Notes under the pieces: generated by a model
What the model saw: only the letters and a program-made list of their open reading frames with translations
What the model was told of the DNA's origin: nothing
The model's database searches: none
Assembly (NCBI RefSeq): GCF_014205255.1
Contig: NZ_JACHNE010000001.1
Span: forward strand, 5,146,001 to 5,210,000
Direction of reading: 5' to 3'
Origin: Streptomyces caelestis
Lineage (GTDB): Bacteria > Actinomycetota > Actinomycetes > Streptomycetales > Streptomycetaceae
DNA: 64,000 nt
Shown: piece after piece, positions 1-6,141 of the stretch
How positions within the stretch are numbered: position 1 is the first letter of the stretch
Layout of the letters: every line of letters starts with the position of its first letter
Position numbers and translations under genes: made by a program

Positions 1-2549
1 ACCTGCACCTGCCGGTCACCGTCATCGAGGCGGACGGCGTCGTGTGGCATCACACCTACGACGAACGCGGCAACCGGACGGCCACCCATGACCCGCTCGG
101 TGCGGAGACCCACTACGCGTACGACGCCTCGGGCTTCCTCATAGGTGCGACGGACGCCTTGGGCCACGGACGCAGCGCTGTCGGCAACGGCGTGGGACTC
201 CCCGTGAGTCTCACCAACCCCGTCGGCAGCACCACCATGGTCGAGCACGACGCCTTCGGCCGCGTCACGTCTGTCACCGACGCCCTGGGCCGGGTGACGC
301 GGCTCGGCTGGACCGTCGAGGGCAGGCTGGCCTGGCGCAAGACGGGTGAGGGGGCGGCCGAGCAGTTCGAGTGGGATGCCGCCGGCAACCTCGTGACGTA
401 CTCCGACCAGGCGGGCAACACCAGCAGCTACACACCCACGCACTTCCACCTCGCCTCGGTCCGCACTCGACCGGACGGCTCGCGCTACACGTTCACCTAC
501 GACACCGAGCTGAACCTCGTGCAGGTGACCAACCCCCAGGGCGCCACCTGGGAGTACGTGTACGACGAGGCCAACCGCGTCGTCGCGGAGACTGACTTCA
601 ACGGCCGCACGCTCACCTATGAGGTCAACGCCATGGGCGAGCTGGTGGGCCTCACCAACGGCGCCGGCGAGGCGATCTCGTTCGGCAGAGACGCGCTGGG
701 CCGCACGACTTCCGTCCGGCACGACGGCCAGACGACCGTCCTGCGTTACGACTCCGCCGGTCACCTGGTCGAGCAGGCCGGGCCCGAAGTGAGGGTGGAG
801 CGCGCCCACGACGCCGCAGGACGGCTGCTCGCCGAGAGCGTCAACGGCCGTACGACGACGTACCGTTACGATGCCCTCGGTCGTCGCATCGAACGGCGTA
901 CGCCTTCCGGCATCGTTTCCACCTGGTCGTACGACGCCGCCGGACGTCCGGACGGCCTGGAGGCGGCCGGGCACCGGATGAGCTTCCACTTCGACGCCGT
1001 GGGACGGGAAACGGCCCGCCGCCTGCCCCACGGGGTGACGCTCGGCCAGTCGTGGGACGACGCCAACAGGCTCACCCGGCAGAGTCTGTCCCGGCACCCG
1101 GAGGGAGCCGAGGCCCTCCTCCAGCACCGCACGTACGCGTACCGGGCGGACGGCCACCTCACCGAACTCGAAGAGCTCACCACCGGCACCCGCAGCTTCG
1201 ACCTCGATACAGGGGGACGAGTCACCGCCGTCCACGCGCGGGACTGGACGGAGACCTACGCCTACGACGGCGTCGGCAACCTCAGCGCAGCCTCGACCCC
1301 GGCCACCGGTGACGACGACGTACACAGGGAGTTCACCGGAACCCTCATTCGGCGCTGCGGCAGGACCAGGTACGAGCGCGACGGGGAGGGGCGCATCGTC
1401 AGGTCGGTGCGGCGGTTGCTCAACGGTCAGAAACGCGTCCGGACGTACTCCTGGAACAGCCAGAGTCAGCTCGTCGGCACCGTCACGCCGGACGGAGCTC
1501 GGTGGCGTTACGTCTACGATCCGGCGGGCCGCCGTGTCGCCAAGCAACGCCTCGCCGCTGACGGCGCGGTGTCCGAGGAGACCCGTTTCACCTGGGACGG
1601 TCCACGACTGGCGGAGCAGGTCACCTCGACCGGGCACGGCACCACGTGGGACTACGCACCAGGAACCCATCTGCCGCTGACGCAGATAGACCACGCGTCC
1701 GCTGGTCAGGCGGACGCCCCGGCTGTCGACGCCCGCTTCCACGCCGTGATCACGGACCTGTCCGGTGCGCCGGCCGAACTCGTCTCCGATGAGGGCGAGC
1801 TGTCCTGGCAGCGGCGTACGACACTCTGGGGCCTCCCGCTGCCCAGGGAGACGGCGGTCGGGGCAGGCGGAGGCGACGCGAGGGCCGGCGCGGTCGACTG
1901 TCCGTTGCGCTTCCCGGGCCAGTACGCCGACTCCGAGACAGGCTGGCATTACAACCACCACCGGTACTACGACCCGGAGACCGGTCACTACGCGACACCG
2001 GACCCGCTCGGCCTGGGCCCGGCTCCCAATGACACCGCCTACGTGCCCAACCCGTACCGCTGGATCGACCCGCTCGGCCTGTACCGGAACCCCAAGAACG
2101 GCGAGTACGCGAAGGACCCCGACGCACCCGAGACAGCGCACAACCGCAAGACCGAGTACCCGTCCGGCTACCGAGAGTCCACACACGACGAGATGGCCAA
2201 GAACTGGACCCTGGAAGGAGTCCAGCAAGGCGAGCGACCGCTGGACTCGAACGGCAAGAAGATCCCCCGCGACCAGCTGACCTGGTTCGACTCCAACGGT
2301 GACGTCATCTGGGACCCGACGAACCCCGGGGCGAAACCCTTCCATGAGACGGTCACATACGAGCACCGGGAAGCCGTCGTCGACCACTGGAACCGCGAGG
2401 GCAGGTTCACCGACCGTGTAACCCGCAACGACTTCTACAACGACCCGGACAACATGGAGGCCATGGACAAGCGAAAGAACTCGCGCGGAGGGGCAATGAT
2501 GGAGGCCCGGTACAGCCAGGAAACCGGCCCGAACTACTCCTGCACCTGA
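1..2549 (+). CDS. Rhs/YD-repeat polymorphic toxin, 5' end outside the window
   Basis: The reading frame is open from base 3, so the true start lies upstream; 848 residues are visible. The protein has many YD repeats (for example YDERGN, YDASG, YDALGRR, YDPAGRR) that form the Rhs shell. It then has the Rhs core end HRYYDPETGHYATPDPLGL and a second DPLGL near residue 690 of the visible part. The roughly 155 residues after that junction form the variable tip. The tip has TYEHREAVVDHWN, then REGRF, NDFYND and KNSRGGAMM. This spacing of His, Glu, Asn and Arg resembles HNH/Endo VII nucleases of the GH-E type. Rhs proteins of this kind are cell-contact or secreted toxins with exchangeable tips. The nuclease family is my inference from motif layout; the Rhs assignment is secure. 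The next gene is a likely immunity gene. Confidence 0.9.
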   Translation, partial: LHLPVTVIEADGVVWHHTYDERGNRTATHDPLGAETHYAYDASGFLIGATDALGHGRSAVGNGVGLPVSLTNPVGSTTMVEHDAFGRVTSVTDALGRVTRLGWTVEGRLAWRKTGEGAAEQFEWDAAGNLVTYSDQAGNTSSYTPTHFHLASVRTRPDGSRYTFTYDTELNLVQVTNPQGATWEYVYDEANRVVAETDFNGRTLTYEVNAMGELVGLTNGAGEAISFGRDALGRTTSVRHDGQTTVLRYDSAGHLVEQAGPEVRVERAHDAAGRLLAESVNGRTTTYRYDALGRRIERRTPSGIVSTWSYDAAGRPDGLEAAGHRMSFHFDAVGRETARRLPHGVTLGQSWDDANRLTRQSLSRHPEGAEALLQHRTYAYRADGHLTELEELTTGTRSFDLDTGGRVTAVHARDWTETYAYDGVGNLSAASTPATGDDDVHREFTGTLIRRCGRTRYERDGEGRIVRSVRRLLNGQKRVRTYSWNSQSQLVGTVTPDGARWRYVYDPAGRRVAKQRLAADGAVSEETRFTWDGPRLAEQVTSTGHGTTWDYAPGTHLPLTQIDHASAGQADAPAVDARFHAVITDLSGAPAELVSDEGELSWQRRTTLWGLPLPRETAVGAGGGDARAGAVDCPLRFPGQYADSETGWHYNHHRYYDPETGHYATPDPLGLGPAPNDTAYVPNPYRWIDPLGLYRNPKNGEYAKDPDAPETAHNRKTEYPSGYRESTHDEMAKNWTLEGVQQGERPLDSNGKKIPRDQLTWFDSNGDVIWDPTNPGAKPFHETVTYEHREAVVDHWNREGRFTDRVTRNDFYNDPDNMEAMDKRKNSRGGAMMEARYSQETGPNYSCT

Positions 2550-2594
2550 TGCCCGCGCCGGACGTGGAACACCGAGAAGAACGTGGAAGGAACC

Positions 2595-3326
2595 ATGGAT
2601 CTGCTGTCCACCATCAAGGCTTTCCGTAATGTCGCCCCGCTCGAAGGCCTGGACCAGGCGTGGAAGTGGAGCCTGAACCCGGTGCTGCACTTCGCGGGAG
2701 CCCTTACCGGTGACGGAACGCGGCTTCTGCAGACCAATCAGCGCGGCAAGCACGACGAGTCCCTCGCGCGGGCCGTTCTGTCCTTCGCCCGGGAACACGA
2801 GAAGACGCTCATCGGCGAGGGACGGTACATCGGCTGCGTGGACGGCTTCAGCACGCCGGGCTACGCGTTCGACGCCGTCGCGGCCGCCGTACCGGACGTC
2901 CACGGACATCACAAGGCACAGAATCCCGACCTCACGGCCGTGACATACATCGTCTTCCCCGCCTACGCCTGCGAATTCTCCGGCCGGGAGACGCTGCCCG
3001 AAGCAGAAGCCAGGTACACGAAGATGCTCCACCCCGCGGAGATCGGCCGTGAGCCCGTGCCGTTCGTGAAGATGAGCTTCGACAACCCTCGCACCGGTGG
3101 CGGCAGCACCAATCCAGGACGCGCCCTGACCTACCCGAGGATCCTCCTCCAGGAGATCCCCCAGCTGGAGAACTCTCCTGGGGGCTACGTGGAGTACGAG
3201 AACCGTGAGGGCAAGATCTGGCGCGTGGCGTGGGACGGGGGCAACTGGGTGCTCTCGGGAGAAGCGGGGCGACGCGAGATGAGCCTCGAAGAGGTGCTCT
3301 CGTTCACGGAGTCGAGCCTGCGCTGA
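2595..3326 (+). CDS. Candidate immunity protein for the Rhs toxin tip
   Basis: 243 residues, with no signal peptide or membrane segment, so probably cytoplasmic. I chose the ATG at 2595 because GGAAGGA lies just upstream; an in-frame GTG at 2583 would add four residues but has no clear binding site. It starts 45 bases after the Rhs stop codon on the same strand, the usual place of a cognate immunity gene. I do not recognise the family. The sequence is mixed alpha/beta in character and rather acidic. It has a Gly-rich stretch NPRTGGGSTNPGRALTYPR and a C-terminal tail in which tryptophans alternate with charged residues (REGKIWRVAWDGGNW). The immunity role rests on position alone. It could also be an unrelated hypothetical protein. 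Confidence 0.6.
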   Translation: MDLLSTIKAFRNVAPLEGLDQAWKWSLNPVLHFAGALTGDGTRLLQTNQRGKHDESLARAVLSFAREHEKTLIGEGRYIGCVDGFSTPGYAFDAVAAAVPDVHGHHKAQNPDLTAVTYIVFPAYACEFSGRETLPEAEARYTKMLHPAEIGREPVPFVKMSFDNPRTGGGSTNPGRALTYPRILLQEIPQLENSPGGYVEYENREGKIWRVAWDGGNWVLSGEAGRREMSLEEVLSFTESSLR

Positions 3327-3327
3327 A

Positions 3328-3359
3328 ACGGGGCCGCATCGCGCGTACTGCGGCCCCGT
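3328..3359. terminator. Hairpin between convergent genes
   Basis: A perfect 11-bp inverted repeat (ACGGGGCCGCA and TGCGGCCCCGT) has a 10-base loop. It begins one base after the immunity gene stop codon and ends 11 bases before the end of the leftward lipoprotein gene. It can serve both strands. There is no strong T-tract, as is common in Streptomyces. Confidence 0.7.
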
Positions 3360-3370
3360 ACGGCCGCACC

Positions 3371-3407
3371 TCAGCGGTTGATCGACTGGATCTCCTGGAC
3401 GTTCATG
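3371..3407 (-). repeat. 37-bp exact repeat, copy 1
   Basis: This stretch covers the stop codon and last 11 sense codons of lipoprotein B plus one base. It matches 4061-4097 base for base in the same orientation. Similarity fades immediately upstream, although the preceding codons still read TTQA versus TTQD. Confidence 0.9.
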
Positions 3408-3925
3408 GCCTGGGTGGTCGTGTACCCCTTGCTCTCATCGGTGCAGTAGGAGAGTGACGCCGCTGTCTTGTTCTTGGCGATGGAGACCTTGGGGGCGAAC
3501 ACGGGCAGCTTGCCGATGACCGTGAGGTTCTTGTCCGTGTAGGTCCTGATCCACTGCTGGCTCTGCAGGAAGCCGGCTTTCGTGTCGTAGAAGGCACGGT
3601 CCTTGCTGTCGGGGTCGTTCTCGATGATCGCCGCGTACCCTGCCCGGAGCTGTTCCTTGCCGTCGTTTAGTACGGCCTGCTCGACGGGGCCGCTGCTGGT
3701 CCAGTTCTCGAAGGTCAGCTGGAAGCTGCTGGGAAGCTTGATCACGGGGCGCTTGACCTCGGGCGCCGCAGACGACGACGAAGCGGGGGCCGACGGGCTG
3801 CTCGACCCGCTGCCCGCTCCGTTGATGTCGTCCGATGGCGAATCGCCACCACCGCATGCGGTCAGAAGCAGCGCCGCCGTCACGGTCACCATGGCGGCGG
3901 TGGTGGTCAGAGCGCGGCGTGCCAC
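3371..3925 (-). CDS. Secreted lipoprotein B, third gene of a leftward trio
   Basis: 184 residues from the GTG at 3925, which has GGGGGAG upstream. The N-terminus VARRALTTTAAMVTVTAALL leads into the lipobox LLTACGGG, so the mature protein is anchored by Cys about 23. A Gly/Ser/Pro/Ala linker follows, then a small alpha/beta domain of roughly 130 residues. The signal peptide, the SDDI linker motif and the 5' flank resemble lipoprotein A at 5164-5820, so the two look like duplicates. Its last 11 residues, MNVQEIQSINR, are identical to those of the non-homologous secreted protein at 4061-5176 and are encoded by an exact DNA copy. Function is unknown. Mature Streptomyces lipoproteins of this size are often annotated only as hypothetical. 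Confidence 0.75.
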   Translation of the reverse strand: MARRALTTTAAMVTVTAALLLTACGGGDSPSDDINGAGSGSSSPSAPASSSSAAPEVKRPVIKLPSSFQLTFENWTSSGPVEQAVLNDGKEQLRAGYAAIIENDPDSKDRAFYDTKAGFLQSQQWIRTYTDKNLTVIGKLPVFAPKVSIAKNKTAASLSYCTDESKGYTTTQAMNVQEIQSINR

Positions 3926-4060
3926 GGTTCGTCTCCCCCGGTGTTCGATCGGGTTCGATGTTCTGTCCGACGGCTGTCCGCCGTCCCCGCCGCACGCGGG
4001 GTCAGGCGGTGGCGGGGCCACGAGAGTCTCGCTCCTTCGGTTGTGCGGTGCGGCGTCGTG

Positions 4061-4097
4061 TCAGCGGTTGATCGACTGGATCTCCTGGACGTTCATG
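4061..4097 (-). repeat. 37-bp exact repeat, copy 2
   Basis: This is the second copy of the coding 3'-end repeat. It forms the C-terminus MNVQEIQSINR of the 371-residue secreted protein. Both copies begin exactly at the stop codon. Confidence 0.9.
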
Positions 4098-5176
4098 TCC
4101 TGAGTCGTTTCGAAGGTGCCATCCGGGAGGTCGCCGTTTGCGCCGCCCGCGCCTTCCCACGAAATCTGCCAGGTGATGCTGGCCTTCAACTGGTACGGCT
4201 CACTGTTAGTGGCGCGCAGATACCTGATGCCGCATGGCGGCGTCTTGTCGGCGTCGCCCTTGGTGTAGGGGGTTCCGATCGAGCCGTCGTCGTTGATCTC
4301 GCAGTCACCCGAGGCCGGGAAGGTCTCGGCATCGTCCGTGCCCGGTTCCAGGTGCAGGGCCACCGGCTTGGCCGTCGTCTCAGCCCAGAGACCCGTGTTG
4401 GGAAGCTCGGCCCGGACCTTGATGTCCTGGAAGGTGCCCTTGTCCAGCCACACCCAAGTGGGCAGGTTCACTGTGGACTTGGCCTGCGGCCTCAGTTCGA
4501 CCTTGGTCTTGGGTACCTCGATCTTGTCGTAGGCGTAGGCCGCGAGTGTCTCAGGAGTCGGCGCGTGCTCGTCGTCCGGGATCGTGCCGGCGTCCTGCCA
4601 GAACATGATCCGGCCGCAGTCCCAGGCCTTGATGTCGTTCTCGTGGCCTTTGCGGACAACGCTGCGCCAGAACATGCCCTTCTTGCCGATGTTGTAGTTC
4701 TTGTACCCCTCGGCGGTGCTGTTGGTGGGCGACTTGAGATCAAAGTTGTCCTGCGGTTCACCCTCGTCGTAGTGATCGACGAAGATGCCCGAACTCCACC
4801 ACTCGTGGGCGTTGACGGCGCCCATCCCACCGTTCTTCTGCAGGTCCCCGACCGCGGATTTGAGCCCTTCCGGAGAGAAGACCGGCTCGTACCAGCAGAC
4901 CGGGGGCTCCCAGTTGGGGTCGACGGACGTCAGCTCGTCCATGGAACCCTGTTCGGTTCGGCCGTCGGGGTGACTGACCTGGATGCGGGATTGCGAGACG
5001 GACGCCAGCAGGGTGCGGCCGTCGGAGTCACCGGAGGGCTTCTCAGCGGGCTGACTGGGCGTCGTGGGCGCCGGTACTTCGTCGGCGAAGGCTGCGCTTG
5101 ACGAGCACAAGAGCACGGTGGCAGTCAGCGCGGCTGTCCATGCTGCGCTTCGTCCCGTCCCCGTCACTGCCGACAC
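4061..5176 (-). CDS. Secreted protein of unknown function, middle gene of the trio
   Basis: 371 residues. The start ATG at 5176 overlaps the end of lipoprotein A by 13 bases, which suggests translational coupling. The signal peptide is roughly residues 1-31 (hydrophobic AAWTAALTATVLLCSSSAAF, then ADE). There is no lipobox, so it is probably secreted. The mature part is rich in Trp and acidic residues, with NAHEWWSSGIFVDHY, a GYKNYNIGKKGMFWR block and Cys residues that could form disulfides (for example WDCGRI, SGDCEI, TPPCGI). A beta-rich C-terminal half contains WVWLDKGTFQDIKVRAELPN. I do not recognise the family. Its C-terminal 11 residues are shared with lipoprotein B. The context suggests a small extracytoplasmic complex made by a three-gene operon. 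Confidence 0.75.
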   Translation of the reverse strand: MSAVTGTGRSAAWTAALTATVLLCSSSAAFADEVPAPTTPSQPAEKPSGDSDGRTLLASVSQSRIQVSHPDGRTEQGSMDELTSVDPNWEPPVCWYEPVFSPEGLKSAVGDLQKNGGMGAVNAHEWWSSGIFVDHYDEGEPQDNFDLKSPTNSTAEGYKNYNIGKKGMFWRSVVRKGHENDIKAWDCGRIMFWQDAGTIPDDEHAPTPETLAAYAYDKIEVPKTKVELRPQAKSTVNLPTWVWLDKGTFQDIKVRAELPNTGLWAETTAKPVALHLEPGTDDAETFPASGDCEINDDGSIGTPYTKGDADKTPPCGIRYLRATNSEPYQLKASITWQISWEGAGGANGDLPDGTFETTQDMNVQEIQSINR

Positions 5177-5820
5177 TCCTTGGCCTTGCCCGCGACCTCG
5201 ATCTGCTGCGCCTGCCAGATGCCGGGGGAGTCGGCCGAGGGCTGCATCAAGATGCGGTACTTCAGGTAACTGTCGAGGCTTTCCTTCGTGTAATGGATCT
5301 TGTCGGTCTTGACGTCCTTGCTGTACGACTTGGCCTGGTTACGGCAGAAGGTGACGAGGACGGCTTTCGTGTCCTCGGACTTGCTGGTAGCGGCGTCGTA
5401 ATACTGGTCCTCGCCTGTCGGGGTCCAGCCGCCCTTCACCCATGCCTCGATCTGCGACTTCGCGTACTTGGCGGCTCCGGCTCGGGAGTAGAACCGGTAA
5501 GCCGAGTCGTTCGGGTCCTGGGCGACGATGGCGTGCTTCAGCGCCCGGAGGAAGTTGGCGGAGTCGTCCAGCGCAGCCGCCTCATCGCTGTCGGACGGCA
5601 TGTCGAAGTCGAAGACCATCTTCAGGTCCTTCGGCAGACTGAGATCGGGGCGGTCCGCATCCGCAGCCTTCGATGGTGAAGCCGACGGACTTCTCACCCC
5701 CTGGTCCGCTCCCTCGATGTCGTCCGAAGAGGTTCCGCCGTCTCCGCCGCAAGCGGTGAGCAGAAGCGCCGCCGTCGCGGTGAGTGCGGTGGCGGTGGTG
5801 GTCAGGGCGTGGCGTGCCAC
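5164..5820 (-). CDS. Secreted lipoprotein A, first gene of the leftward trio
   Basis: 218 residues from the GTG at 5820, with GGGGGAG eight bases upstream. The signal peptide MARHALTTTATALTATAALL is followed by the lipobox LLTACGGD, so the predicted lipidated residue is Cys 24. A low-complexity linker leads to a mature domain of about 160 residues, with two Cys residues (FCRNQ and the C-terminal KECRQ) that could pair. It resembles lipoprotein B in signal peptide, linker (SSDDIEGA) and 5' flank (the same CACCGGGGGAG-type leader). Its C-terminus has the GIWQAQQIE strand expected for a small sensor-like or binding lipoprotein. The gene starts a likely operon with the 371-residue secreted protein and lipoprotein B. 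Function is unknown. Confidence 0.8.
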   Translation of the reverse strand: MARHALTTTATALTATAALLLTACGGDGGTSSDDIEGADQGVRSPSASPSKAADADRPDLSLPKDLKMVFDFDMPSDSDEAAALDDSANFLRALKHAIVAQDPNDSAYRFYSRAGAAKYAKSQIEAWVKGGWTPTGEDQYYDAATSKSEDTKAVLVTFCRNQAKSYSKDVKTDKIHYTKESLDSYLKYRILMQPSADSPGIWQAQQIEVAGKAKECRQ

Positions 5821-6141
5821 GGTTCGGCTCCCCCGGTGTTCGGTGTATGCGGCAGAGAACGAAGCTATCAGGGGCGGGTGATGGGGCTCTGTGAGCCCGC
5901 AGGGGATTGCGTGGGGAATGTGAGGAGCGTGCGTGGCAATCGCGAAGGGGAGCGAACTCTGTCGCCCGGCCGCAGCCGCAGGCGCATGCCACTACGAGGG
6001 CAAAGCGGACGTCAACGACGTTCGTCCCCCACGCCCTTCGACGACCTCAATAAGAGTCAATAAGATCTCTGTAGGCTCAGCACACCTCCCGGCCCACAGT
6101 TCGCCTCACCGCACTCCGCACACGACCCCAGGACACCCGCC
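5821..6141. other. Divergent intergenic region
   Basis: 321 bases separate the leftward lipoprotein operon from the rightward LysM/BTAD gene. No convincing gene is visible. Near the right end is an A/T-richer stretch (TCAATAAGAGTCAATAAGAT) and a TAGGCT (6072-6077) that could be a -10 box for the downstream gene, but no matching -35 element is obvious. The two strands must each have a promoter here. Confidence 0.4.
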
